DNA of 64,000 nucleotides from Nematopogon swammerdamellus (Eukaryota > Arthropoda > Insecta > Lepidoptera > Adelidae). Below are positions 20,793 through 31,254 of this stretch, one piece after another. Position 1 is the first letter of the stretch. Each line of letters begins with the position of its first letter. Below the pieces are notes generated by a model. That model was not told where the DNA came from and did no database searches. It worked only from the letters and a program-made list of their open reading frames with translations. The stretch spans positions 16,897,347 to 16,961,346 of the forward strand of contig OX336355.1 in assembly GCA_946902875.1 (NCBI GenBank), given 5' to 3'. The translations under genes and the position numbers were made by a program.

Positions 20793-22463
20793 CAGTGTTG
20801 CCAACTCAAATTTTGAAATTCTCCTAGATTGACTTCGAAAATCTCCTAAAAATCTCCTAGAAAATTTTCATCCTCCTAAAAAATTCTCCTGTTATTCAAA
20901 TTATAAAAATTTCACCATATTTTTAGTGTTCCTTATCCGTACGGGACCATATTACTAAGCCTAGGCCATCTGACCGTCCGTCTGTCTGTCTTACCTATAA
21001 GGAGCTGCATCTTTTTCAGCCTGAAAACCGGTCAAGTGCGAGTCGAACCCGCGCACCGAGGGTTCTCTGTCAGTCAGTCAGCGTGTAAGCGTCTACTGCT
21101 GGACATTCGCCTTCAATTTTCTTCCAGTCTCTCGGCCTTCAGCGGTACGGACCACTGTTTTCCGCCGACATACTTCATGTCGGCGTCCCACCTGGCGGAT
21201 GGTCTTCCCACACTCCGTTTTCCTGTCCACGGCCGCCAATGTAGTACATGGTTACTCCAACGGTCGTCGTCCCTTCGGCTAACGTGCCCAGCCCACTGCC
21301 ATTTTAGCTTATCCATCTGGTTACCAATATCGATTACTTTGGTGCGTCGGCGGATTGCCTAATTTATTACGCACCATTTCGCGTAGCTATACTCCCAACC
21401 CAGCATGGCTAGTTCCATCGCTCGCTGGACAACTTTGAAAACAACTATAGTCAGAGAGCTCACGTTTCACACCCGTACTATGAGAACGCACTGGTCATAT
21501 TATATACGGGTCAGACCTCGGGGCGAATTTTAAATTTCCGAGGCAGCCCAACTCAATTGAATTCGTCCCTCGACCTCCTTAAGGAGACCTTGTCTACCAA
21601 GCAGTATTTGACCGAGATATACGTACCTACTCTTCCTTCAACCTGTTCGATCACTTCTCCGCCAATAACGATTTGTCCTCCAGTCACAGCTACGATTGTC
21701 ATTCTACCCACCACGTAATTCGCCTGTTTTAATTTTTTTTTTAACCACACCATGTTTCACACTTGTACGTATTACCGTTTTTACGTTAGAGCAAGAACAA
21801 ACAAAAAAATTTTTTTTTAAAACACGTTTCTTGGATGGGAAAGCCCTTAATTTTTTTTTCTTATTATTTGATAGGATGTCCACCAATAATAAATAACACA
21901 TAATCTGTGAAAATCACAACCAGCTACCTTTTTATTTACCAGCTACCTTATTACGGTCAAAAAGATAAAGCCCTTAAAGTAGTGCGGACTGACGGACAGA
22001 CTGTCGACGTAGGCTTAGTGATTATTGCAAAGAATACATGTAAATAACATTGATTGATAACAAAATGTTCGTTCGGTTTGGCCCGCCCGGTAGTCGACTG
22101 GTTGGTCGATCGATGCACGCACACACTCACAGAGTGTCACAATATCCTATCCAAAGAGCAAGAAGCTGAACCTTGCTCTTATCAAAAGACAAATCCTATC
22201 GTATATTGTGTGACTTGAGAATTTGGTTGGTTGATTCACAGACAGTTCATTCATTGTGTTGTCACCGTACATTTGTTTGTTAGATATATGTATGTAGTAA
22301 ATATATGTTTTAATTTTAATCTCGAGTTTCTCACTCCTAAACCTCCTGTAGTGATTTTCTTTCTCCTAAATTTTCTCCTACTCTCCTGACAGGCAAAAAG
22401 TTCTCCTAGCACCACTGGAATTCTCCTGAATCTAGGAGAAAATCTCCTAACATGGCAACACTG
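20793..22463 (+). mobile_element. hAT-like element with captured RTE fragment, copy 1
   Basis: 1671 bp. Ends CAGTGTTGCCAACTC and ATGGCAACACTG with exact 8-bp duplication CAACCGAC (20785-20792, 22464-22471). The subterminal regions are full of CTCCTA/TAGGAG motifs. Inside, on the minus strand, lies an RTE-type LINE 3' fragment (VIGGEVIEQVEG at about 21640-21690; DKLKWQWAGHVSRRDDDRW at 21260-21316; VGGKQW). No hAT transposase is present, so it is non-autonomous. The second copy (31255-32929) carries the same fragment, so capture preceded amplification. Confidence 0.9.
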
Positions 22464-22518
22464 CAACCGACAAAGACAAGACAAACCAACCATCGACAAA
22501 CAAAGAGATTCAACAAAC

Positions 22519-22815
22519 CGCTCGACCGTTGGAGGCTGACCGTGGTTCGGATTCCACGTAAAACTGTAGGTCCCTTCCCTTCTTACCTTACTAGGTGGTA
22601 CTGGTGGTAGGGTTCAACCCGCCCGGATTGATACCACCGCACTGAATGAAACGTCGGTCGAAACGGCTATGTAAATAGTTTGTGTTTTCCTTCTAGTTCA
22701 GTGTAGCCGGCACGGCCGAAGGGAAGCACTGGCATGGCACCTAGCTCACCCGGTGTTATGGGCTGACATCACGGATGTTGCAGGTGATGTTGCCTACATC
22801 ACCTACAAAACTTGC
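22519..22815 (+). repeat. SINE family A copy (plus)
   Basis: It starts inside the head (CGCTCGACCGTTGGAGGCTG, B box GGTTCGGATTCC at 22550-22561) and runs to the ATCACGGATGTTGCAGGTGA tail. Confidence 0.8.
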
Positions 22816-23013
22816 ATATAAAAAAAATCCAATAACTGAAGGATTGATTACACGAAGACAGTGGCGAGACAGTAAAATGATACTAGGCCTAGAGAGTTGG
22901 GCGGGCCAGTAGGTGTTTATACGTATTTTTTTGCTTATATAGTGTTACACGACCAAACGAATATCGGATTCAGTTGGTTCGCTTTCGAGCCGAGTCAACC
23001 CGAGCCGTAGGAT

Positions 23014-23391
23014 CTACAGACCGTTCACAGTTATTTTACCTCTGACACAAGTCAATGTATCTTCCCCTAGGTTGGCACCACTTGCTGTCACTAGTACTAC
23101 GGTCATAAAAAGGGTTACTTGCTATTAATATTTTACCCGTGGTAGTGTAAATATGTATAAGTACCTGTTGTAATTGTAGTGATAAGTCCACCTTTGCGCA
23201 CTCCTGCATTTCTTGTTTCTTGTCATGTGCTGTTCTTCTTTAAATTGGTGTGCAATAAAGAGTTCTTTTCATTATATTCTAAAAATGTATTCAAATATTT
23301 CGTACAGGGAAATAGTACGAACCAATTAGGGCAACACAGAGCTCAGGTTAGCCAACTTAATGGCTAGAGGTGAAATAACTGTGAACGGTAG
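23014..23391. mobile_element. TIR element E, copy 2
   Basis: Same inverted ends and interior as 12952-13332; the right end appears slightly shortened. Confidence 0.8.
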
Positions 23392-23504
23392 GCGCTGGAG
23401 CCACTAGAGCTGTCAGGTGTCAAAACCCGTCCGTCACACACAGCTGCGTCAAAGCTCTCCTGCGATTCTGCGATGAAGGAGGGGAGGACTCGTCAGTTGT
23501 GTTG

Positions 23505-23557
23505 TGTAGCGTCGTCCCTGTCGCACGAAAGCACGCTGTGCGACAGGGACGACGCTC
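23505..23557. repeat. Short near-perfect hairpin
   Basis: GTCGTCCCTGTCGCAC is followed, after an 11-nt loop, by its exact inverse. Flanking GTAGC / GCTCTAC extends pairing imperfectly. Confidence 0.8.
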
Positions 23558-23748
23558 TACATACATACAAGAGGATTGCCTCTTTCTAAGCTCGACACGC
23601 ATTATTTGCTGCCGGGTACCAAGCCCGTCAAGAGATAATCAGGGCGCGGCGGGCGAAGCGGCACATGAAAGAACGAACGAATATCAGCTGTTTTCGCGCG
23701 CCATTGTCCGTCCACCCACATGTACGAAACGAAATGTAGGTAATAAAA

Positions 23749-23828
23749 ACGACATGCACCGCCTCAACATTAAGTTAGGGTAGCGACGCATCTTCTTTAT
23801 ATTAACCCTGGTTATTTTTTTTAAACCA
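23749..23828. repeat. Internal scrap of the Mutator-like MITE
   Basis: Contains GACATGCACCGCCTCAACAT, GCGACGCATCTTCT and ATTAACCCTGGTTATTTTTT, matching the centre of 9413-9994. Confidence 0.6.
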
Positions 23829-23949
23829 CCCGTTTACAATCAGCTGATCTATAGCGCAAGAGTCAATCCTATTCCTTTGTTCTCTCATGTGCCAGACCCC
23901 GCGGCGGGCGGCCCAAATCTGACCAAACTTATTTAGAAATTAGAAGTGA

Positions 23950-24562
23950 ACCAAAGAGTTTGTATTACGTTACGTCGCACGTAAATTACGTGCGACGTAA
24001 CCTGTATTAAGCTAAGCGCAAACTGGCGCGATCAAGGCGATCACGGCGGCGGTGGCGGTGGCAGTGGCGATCAGATAGGTTATATGCAATTGTGTGTGCA
24101 AGCTCACACTGGCGCGGTCGATCGCTGCACGCGTGCGGTCAAGGGCGGGCCGATCGCGGCGGTGGCGGCGGTGGCGATCAGATCGCGCCTGCAGCATCTG
24201 ATCGCGTGATAATCATAGGAACTGACGAAAGGATGGAGGAAATAATTATAAACGAGGTCTACAATCACTCAATTCTATACAATACTGCTCACGCGGAATT
24301 CAAAAAAAGTAAAATTTTTAAAAGTAAAATAAAAGTAAAAAAAAAGGAAAATTTAAGAGTAAAAAAAAAGTAAAATTTCTTCAATTTTGTAGTTAAAAGT
24401 ACGAAAATTACGAAATTACGCAACCACCGCGGCACCACCGCCGCCGAATCTGAACGCTCTGATCTGCGCGACTTTTGAACGCCACCGCCACCGCTACTTT
24501 GGCCGCCACCGCTATGACCGCCACCACCGCGCCAGTTTGCGCTTAGATTTACGTGACGTAAT
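23950..24562. mobile_element. Foldback element with simple GC-rich arms
   Basis: TAAGCGCAAACTGGCGCG at 24013 and its inverse at about 24525-24545 bracket arms of degenerate GGCGGT/ACCGCC trinucleotides, with a separate perfect short palindrome (GTTACGTCGCACGTAA and inverse) at about 23952-23984. Frames here are shadows of the repeats. Confidence 0.65.
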
Positions 24563-25162
24563 ACAGGTTGCGGCGCGGAAACTTGCTGATTTGAAAAGTC
24601 AATAAAAAAAAGTAGTAGAGATATCACTGTAATTTATCTTTATTGTAACATACATCATCTAATTTTTTTTATTAAATAGTTTTGAAGATGTTATCGGTCA
24701 AATGACGGCCCTCATTGTCGATGCACTGAGTTACCCGATTTCTGAAGTTTCGTTCAACTCTTCTAAGCAAGAACTCTAAGCATATCGACGGGTATGTTGG
24801 CGATGGCTTGGCTGGATGTACATTGTTTTTCAGTTGAGGTAGGCTCCTTAGACGGTCATTGTAAACAATTGATTTCAGATAGCCCCATAAAAAAAAGTCA
24901 CAAGGAGACAAATCGGAGGAGCGGGCCGGCCAAACAAGGTTGCCTCTCAAAGAGATGAGGCGCTGGAACGGCCAGTAAAAAGTAGGTACGCCTCGACGGC
25001 AAACGCGCGCTGCTCGTTGGTTCAATTCATGGCGCGAACTGACTATGCGGATATCAAAACTTCATGATTTCGTATTTCGAAGGAGTCGGTTCCCGCCCTT
25101 TCCCGACCCCACCTCGCCGCTTGGCGCGAAATACAAATCAGCAAGTTTTCGCGCCGCATCCT
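24563..25162 (-). mobile_element. Deleted mariner-type transposon
   Basis: Ends CAGGTTGCGGCGCGGAAAC and, inverted, CAGGATGCGGCGCGAAAAC with TA on both sides. A minus-strand frame (25025-24672) encodes the C-terminal part of a DDE transposase: NLVWPARSSDLSPCDFFLWG, YLKSIVYND, then RNRVTQCIDNEGRHL and a terminal NIFKTI. WPARSSDLSPCDFFLWG carries the last catalytic Asp region of IS630/Tc1/mariner proteins. The N-terminal two thirds are missing. Confidence 0.82.
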
Positions 25163-25368
25163 GTACAAGCAAGAACCTACTATACTCAAACTATACTACA
25201 TATATTTCACGCTAAAGTATGGGGATGCGAAAGTACGCGCATATAAGTAAACGCGAAAGTATGGGGATGTTTGTATGTTTGTTCGTTTGTTTATTCCACT
25301 TTTACGCCTAAGCGGCTGAACGGATTTGAATGTTTTGGAATGTAGATAGATCAAGCACTGAATTAGCT

Positions 25369-25606
25369 ATAACCCAATGTTTATAACTGTGCACTTCGAG
25401 CTGTCAAAATCGTTAGGTTCTCAGCACTGAATTCGCCCCCGCTTGTATTTCTTCACCTCACCGCCGACGCCTAATCAGTACGGAGTGCAGACCGTACTGA
25501 TAGGCGTCGGCGGAGAGGTGAGGAAGTAAGCGAGGAAGGTGCATTCAGTACTGAGAACCTAACGACTTTGACAGCTCGAAGTGCACAGTTAAAAAAATTG
25601 GGTTAT
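25369..25606. mobile_element. 238-bp palindromic MITE
   Basis: Almost the whole element is an inverted repeat centred near 25490: ATAACCCAAT...GTGCACTTCGAGCTGTCAAA on the left returns inverted on the right (TTTGACAGCTCGAAGTGCAC...ATTGGGTTAT), with arms of about 119 bp and roughly 85-90% pairing. Confidence 0.85.
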
Positions 25607-25649
25607 AAATCCTAATTTTTATCCCGGAAAAATACATGGTTTCTGTATG

Positions 25650-26281
25650 ATAGTGGAGCGCGCGCTCCAGTTTTCGTCGACGACCCATGGCTCCCAAGTG
25701 GAGCGCGCGCTCCACTTATTGCGCGCCTTTTGCGCGCCGCTAGTTTTAATTCATTATCTAATTCTACCAATTTTCTACCAAAACACTCAATACTGGTATC
25801 ATTTCATGGTTAAACTTACTAATAACTATTCTCAGACACGACTGGGCACACAATAACCTTCACACAGAAAATAAATAATGAAGTTGACAGAAAATAAAAT
25901 GTCACTTTTGGCAGCTGACATTTCCACTGACCCTGGAATAGACAAAGATTGTACCCGTAAACGTTATTCGTACGGTATTCGATAGTTCGTTTCAATGCTC
26001 TTATTTCGGTATGCGATATGTAAGACGAAATTGTACAGTGTTGGTCAGAAAAATAAAAAAAAAAATGTCGAGTGTGTTTTGTTTTGCCTGGAGTTCAAAA
26101 AATCAGTCTGTGCTTCTAAATAAGTGAATCCTGAAGAGTTTGGTATTACTGAACGCGTAATTTTAGTACAAACAAGACTGAATAACGAGTATTGATGGAT
26201 CGATCGATTGAGGCGGGATATTCGAATTTGTGTGGGAGCGCGCGCGCCAAAATTTTGCGTTTTTGAGCGCCGCTAAAAGGG
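25650..26281. mobile_element. piggyBac-like MITE, copy 2 (truncated)
   Basis: Near-identical to 17510-18120 from GTGGAGCGCGCGCTCC to GAGCGCCGCTAAAAGGG. Neither TTAA end remains. Confidence 0.8.
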
Positions 26282-26304
26282 TATAGAAATTATTTAACTG
26301 TAAT

Positions 26305-26480
26305 ATTATTGTACCTGGGGTGGGCCGGTAATTAAAAGAATAGCCCCATGCATCTGTCGCCGTGAATGACATAAAAGGCGACCATAAGGGATAAGGACAA
26401 GATGTCATGCTAAAGGGCGACAGGTTAGCCACCTCCCACCTTGGAACGGTCCTTCCAACGATTCTTGCAGCAGGTGGGTC
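26305..26480 (+). repeat. Family B copy (plus)
   Basis: GGGCCGGTAATTAAAAGAAT to CAGGTGGGTCTTCGTGCG; followed by the 3' end of a minus-strand SINE A. Confidence 0.7.
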
Positions 26481-26497
26481 TTCGTGCGTTACTTGCT

Positions 26498-26855
26498 TTT
26501 TTTTTTTTTTTTTTTATGGAAACTTGACACGGTTGGCTACATCACCTACAACATCCGTGATGTCAGCCCATAACACCGGGTGAACTAGGTGCCATGTCAG
26601 TGCTTCCCTTCATTTAGCGCCGGCTACACTGAACTGGACGGAAAACACGAACTATTTACATAGCCGTTTCGACCGACGTTTCGCTCAGTGCGGTGGTACC
26701 AACCCGGCCGGGATAAACCCTACCACCTAGTAAGGTAAGAAGGGAAGGGACCTACAGTTTAACGTGGTATCCGAACCACGGTCAGCCTCCAACAGTCGGG
26801 CGGTCATCCATCCAATAACTGACCGCACCATTAAGCTGCCGAGGCTGACGATCCC
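26498..26855 (-). repeat. SINE family A copy (minus)
   Basis: T-run at 26493-26514, body, and part of the head (B box as GGAATCC-like inverse near 26770), ending in GCTGCCGAGGCTGA, equivalent to the tRNA-like 5' end. Confidence 0.8.
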
Positions 26856-27125
26856 TTAGTCGACTTTTACGACATGCGACGGGGAGAGATGCAGTGGGGC
26901 TATTCTTTTTAAGTACCGACCCCACACGGTACATACCGACCCCACACGGTACAATACCGACCCCACACGGTACAAGCTGCTTGATAGTTGTCTTGTCCGA
27001 ATACTTTGCTAAACGTGGTGGTCGGTGTTGTGCTGTAATTTACAAGGAAACCTGGCAGCACAACTCCGATTACTCTGCTTACCCCGATTGTCGGGATACA
27101 GCATGTGGTATGTAATGTATGCATA
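26856..27125. repeat. Family B segments with a triplicated terminus
   Basis: A minus-oriented family B start (TTAGTCGACTTTTACGACAT...) ends in three tandem copies of ACCGACCCCACACGGTAC (26925-26972) and then continues as plus-oriented family B tail (GATAGTTGTCTTGTCCGAAT, hairpin stem GGTGTTGTGCTG). Confidence 0.75.
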
Positions 27126-27130
27126 TATAG

Positions 27131-27345
27131 GGTGTTGAAGGTCTTCCTGAACGCAGCTCGAAGCCTTCGGCCTCGCTCTTTGTTACTTACTTTCTTTGAA
27201 AATGTTTATACTCTTCCTGAACGCAGCTCAGTCGGCCTCGCCTTTAGTATATTACTTCCTTTCTTTGAGAATGTTTATTGTTAATCTGAATCCAGTTCAC
27301 CCTCCGGCCCCGGCCCAAGTTACTTAATTTCTTCTTTTGAAATAA
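27131..27345. repeat. Tandem repeat of about 73 bp, three units
   Basis: CTTCCTGAACGCAGCTC occurs at about 27142 and 27213, and a degenerate CTGAATCCAGTTCACC at about 27286, each followed by ...TTACTTNCTTTCTTTGA. Confidence 0.75.
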
Positions 27346-27515
27346 GAATTTTACGCGAGCGAATCCGCGGGAAAAAGCTATCGATATTAAAATAAGAAAC
27401 TTCAGTTAAAATAAATCAAATACTTTAGATACCTCAGAAGTAAAATACTCCACATATTAGCGTAACCGGAACTGAATTTTATTTAGCCTATCCTGTGTCT
27501 CGTATAGCTAAATGT

Positions 27516-27625
27516 GCGTGTTAGGGCTTGCAATCCCGCATACCCCTGCGGGATCTCGGTATGGGCGGGATCCCGTTTTTTTTCCCTTGCGGGATCTCGG
27601 TATAACGGGATCCAGCCACTTTTTT
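27516..27625. repeat. Degenerate element end with GCGGGATCTCGGTAT motifs
   Basis: TAGGGCTTGCAATCCCGC followed by repeated GCGGGATCTCGGTAT. The same motif recurs at 29550-29645 (GCGGGATCTCGGCATTTC, CTCGGTATACCGGGATTG), so the two may be separated ends of one dead transposon. Confidence 0.4.
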
Positions 27626-27777
27626 TTAAACATTTGATATAGGTTTGGTTTGTTGAACTAGTTGGATAAATAAGATTGAAAGGAAAATTAGGTGAAAGAA
27701 AACATTTGTTTCCTGGCCAACACAGAGCTACAAATGGCGCACAATACAAATAATTGAACTATCCTACACCTATGGCA

Positions 27778-28067
27778 CAGATTACTTAATAGTTACTTCG
27801 TAACAGATAAATCACTCCATAGAAAATGTTTCTACCTTCGGGCTTTAATAGCCTACTGCTTCACGTCGCCAATCGCTTCGTGCGAAAATGTACCTTAACG
27901 ATCGAGTGTAAAGTGGTTATTGCTTTGCAGCTGCGCGCAGTTGCGTGGGCGAGCGTTTATGTATACTTCGCGCGGCTGACGAATTTTCACTGAAATAGAC
28001 CGCCGCCGGCGGCCCGTCGGGCGGTAGGTAGTTAGCGCGCGCAAGTACATAGAGTGCGTGAGGCCTG
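27778..28067 (-). mobile_element. CAG/CTG MITE with 9-bp TSD, copy 2
   Basis: 290 bp, inverse orientation to 4678-4964. Flanks CCTATGGCA / CCTATGGGG agree at 7 of 9 positions. Confidence 0.85.
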
Positions 28068-28259
28068 CCTATGGGGTCGCGGTAGGAGCAAGAGGTAAGT
28101 AAGGAATAAAAGAAAGTAAGTACAGACAGGTTTTCCCAAAATATAAGACGTATGCTGGTTCCCCTAGCAATGCTATGCTTTCATGCATCAAGGCAGGCAG
28201 AATAATTTGCTTACTATAATTATGATAGCAAGCAAAGTACTCTGCCTTTTGCTCTTGTA

Positions 28260-29188
28260 CGAGGGTGGTCCCAGAAGTACCCGGCCTAACAAAGAAAACG
28301 AAACAAATTTTGGAAAAACTACCTTTATTTCTCAACGTAGTCTCCTTTTAGCTCGATACACTTTTCCCAGCGATGTTTAATAGCTTCGATACCATGTTTA
28401 TAGCGAGACCCGTCGAGCTCCTCAAAGTAGCCCTCAACTGCCGACTCTACCTCTTTATTGTTTGTAAATCTTTTACCCACGAGCCATTTTTTCAAGTTTC
28501 AAGAGCTCAGGTGTGAAATGATGAACCCATGGTCTCGTCCATTGTTAGATTGTTACGAATCGGCGCAAAAATTCGACTTTATTATTGTAAAACACTCGAT
28601 TGAAACATCCTCACGGAAGTTGTTTTTGTTCCATTGTGAGTAAACGCGGCACCCATCTTGCGCACAGCTTTCTCATGTCCAAATTTTCAGTCAATATGCG
28701 ATGTACAGCACTTTTTGAAATGCCTACCATATCTGCTAACTCGCGCACTTTCAACCGGCGGTCATCCAATACTATTTTATCGATTTTCTTCACCATTTCT
28801 GGCGTGGTCACTTCGTTTGGCCGACCACTGCGATGTTCGTCTTGGCAGATCGTACGACCTCGTTTGAACTCTGCCACCCAATATTTTACTGTCGTAAACG
28901 ATGGAGCAGATTCCCCCAGAGTTGAATACATCTCATCTTTGATATTAGTTGAAGTCAGACCTTTCAGAAGAAAATATTGAATCACATAACGGTGACCAAT
29001 TTTATTCATTTCTAAAACTTCCCTCAGAGCGTGCACTATTGATGGCCGACAAACAAAAACAAGAGCACGTAGCGTGTTCTTTTTTTAAATTTAAATTTAA
29101 TTCGAATAGTACTTTCAAATGCAGTAAGTTTTTTCAAACAACAACTGCCATCTATACGTCAGGTCGGGTACTTCTGGGACCACCCGGG
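28260..29188 (-). mobile_element. Internally deleted mariner transposon
   Basis: 929 bp with inverted ends (GGGTGGTCCCAGAAGTACCC) and TA on both sides (28258-28259, 29189-29190). The minus-strand frame 29036-28611 encodes the N-terminal helix-turn-helix part (VIQYFLLKGLTSTNIKDEM, YWVAEFKRGRTIC..DEHRSGRP, DMVGISKSAVHRIL). Downstream, WVHHFTPE (first catalytic Asp region) is joined almost directly to the C-terminal end (KWLVGKRF...GIEAIKHRWEKCIEL). The core with the second and third catalytic Asp is deleted, so it is inactive; it could still be mobilised through its ends. Confidence 0.92.
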
Positions 29189-29261
29189 TAAATAACAGTA
29201 CAGACAGACAGACAGTACAAGTACAGTACAATATAGAATAGAATACCCTCCTGTCCTTTTT

Positions 29262-29492
29262 TTTTTTTTTTTATGGAACCTGACACGGTTGGCTACATCA
29301 CCTACAACATCCGTGATGTCAGCCCATAACACAGGGTGAACTAGGTGCCATGTCAGTGCTTCCCTTCATTTCATGTCGGCTACACTAAACTGGACGGAAA
29401 ACACGAACTATTTACATAGCCGTTTCGACCGACGTTTCGTTTAGTGCGGTGGTACCAACCCGGCAGGGATAAACCCTACCACCTAGTAGGTT
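29262..29492 (-). repeat. SINE family A, 3' part (minus)
   Basis: T-run, ATGGAACCTGACACGGTTGG..., ending at the CCACCTAGTAGG block; head missing. Confidence 0.85.
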
Positions 29493-29764
29493 TGCAGTGT
29501 CCTGCAGTGTCCGAGCGACAGCGCTCGCGAATGGACGTGCGCGCGTAAGAGGTCGCAGTCCCGCAAATCCCGCGGATCCCGCAGTGCGCGGGACTGGAAA
29601 ATCATGCGGGATCTCGGCATTTCGGGATCTCGGTATACCGGGATTGCGCGTGTACTAATTTTAATCTAATTTAGATGATCGGCTATGGAGGAAATTCATA
29701 CATACATATTCGCCGCGCCCCGCTGCCCCCCGCCCCGCCCGTACTGTGCGCCGCAGGACGCCAT

Positions 29765-30224
29765 CCCTCTCCCTCTCCCTCTCCCTCTCCCTCTCCCTCT
29801 CCCTCTCCCTCTCCCTCTCCCTCTCCCTCTCCCTCTCCCTCTCCCTCTCCCTCTCCCTCTCCCTCTCCCTCTCCCTCTCCCTCTCCCTCTCCCTCTCCCT
29901 CTCCCTCTCCCTCTCCCTCTCCCTCTCCCTCTCCCTCTCCCTCTCCCTCTCCCTCTCCCTCTCCCTCTCCCTCTCCCTCTCCCTCTCCCTCTCCCTCTCC
30001 CTCTCCCTCTCCCTCTCCCTCTCCCTCTCCCTCTCCCTCTCCCTCTCCCTCTCCCTCTCCCTCTCCCTCTCCCTCTCCCTCTCCCTCTCCCTCTCCCTCT
30101 CCCTCTCCCTCTCCCTCTCCCTCTCCCTCTCCCTCTCCCTCTCCCTCTCCCTCTCCCTCTCCCTCTCCCTCTCCCTCTCCCTCTCCCTCTCCCTCTCCCT
30201 CTCCCTCTCCCTCTCCCTCTCCCT
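29765..30224. repeat. Perfect (CCCTCT)n array
   Basis: 460 bp, about 76.7 uninterrupted hexamers, with diverged units to about 30260 and a pyrimidine-rich tail to about 30470. The minus strand is (AGAGGG)n, with GGG runs every 6 nt, compatible with G-quadruplex or triplex formation. All long reading frames across it (Ser-Leu, Pro-Leu, Arg-Glu, Gly-Arg dipeptide repeats) are artefacts of the repeat. Confidence 0.97.
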
Positions 30225-30469
30225 AAACCATGCCTCCCTCTCCCTCCACCATGACTCCCTCTCCCTCCAAGCCTCCCTCTTTCCCAACCCATCCCCCCTG
30301 CCTTCCCTCCTTTTCTTCCCCCTCCCATCGCTGCTCTTCCTCCCCACCCTCCTTCCCCTTCCTTCATCTCCCTACTTCAACTATTATCTCTCCCTCCCCT
30401 CCCCTCCCGCCCTTCCTCCCCTCACCACCTCTCCTCTCACCACCCCTACGTCCTCTCCTTTACCCCTAA

Positions 30470-31254
30470 TGGTAAATTGTCTAACATCTGTTTGCCTTGA
30501 GCATGTAGATTCGATAAATTAAGAAAATCGCGTTGTTTGTAAAAAAAAAATATCAATGTATGTAGATGTGTGCTTATGTTTATGTATTTTTTTTCTTTGT
30601 GACACTATGATTCTAAGAAGTTTATTGTTTTATTTCTAATAATACAATAAGTACTTTATATGATTATATTTTTGTTTTTAATCTACCCTAAACAGAGCCT
30701 AATAATAGAAGGGGGCAGCCTTGCGGAGTCTGAGTCCGAGCGCGTGCGTCCGTGTGACTTATAAGTGTGCGTGTACTGCAGGGTTAAATAAAAAAAAACA
30801 ATCTCGAAAAGTATTGATCTCCTCGGGCTAATTCTTTCACTAATATTCTTCTAACATCCTAAACTACAGGATATAAAACACTCTAGGGAATAGCCATGCT
30901 AACAGGTTATGTCGGAATGGTGAATTTAAATTAAAAAAAAAAAATTCTCGAAAAGTATTGATCTCCTCGGGCTAATTATTTCACTAATATTCTTCTAACA
31001 TCATAAGGTACATGATATAACTACCAGCAATTTGCTATCAAACCTGCCATTAACTATACCTCAGCCGAAGCGATCGTTTATAATCTTGGACAAGTTTTCA
31101 TCATAATATTATTTGCATTGAAATGGCTGGCCCCCCACCACAGAACTTCAGATGACGAATGTAATAATGAATGAGATGTGTTTTGGAACGCAGTTGATTT
31201 GACATCTAGGTCCGTCCGTCCGTCCGTTCGTTGTTCGTTCCGTGCGTCCGTCCG
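30470..31254. other. Intergenic DNA upstream of AP180, with a local duplication
   Basis: A 60-bp block (CTCGAAAAGTATTGATCTCC...TTCTTCTAACATC) occurs twice, at about 30804-30860 and 30949-31003. 31200-31254 is rich in CCGT and GTTCG words and probably belongs to the native AP180 upstream region, now cut off from the gene by the 1.67-kb insertion. Confidence 0.55.

Noticed and set aside
23505..23557. microRNA precursor
   Set aside because: The stem is too short and perfect with a GC-rich arm, and no flanking lower stem; without small-RNA data it is only a hairpin.
29661..30522. Several long reading frames on both strands encoding dipeptide repeats
   Set aside because: All arise from the perfect hexamer array, which is open in every frame; there is no start context, non-repeat domain or splice support.
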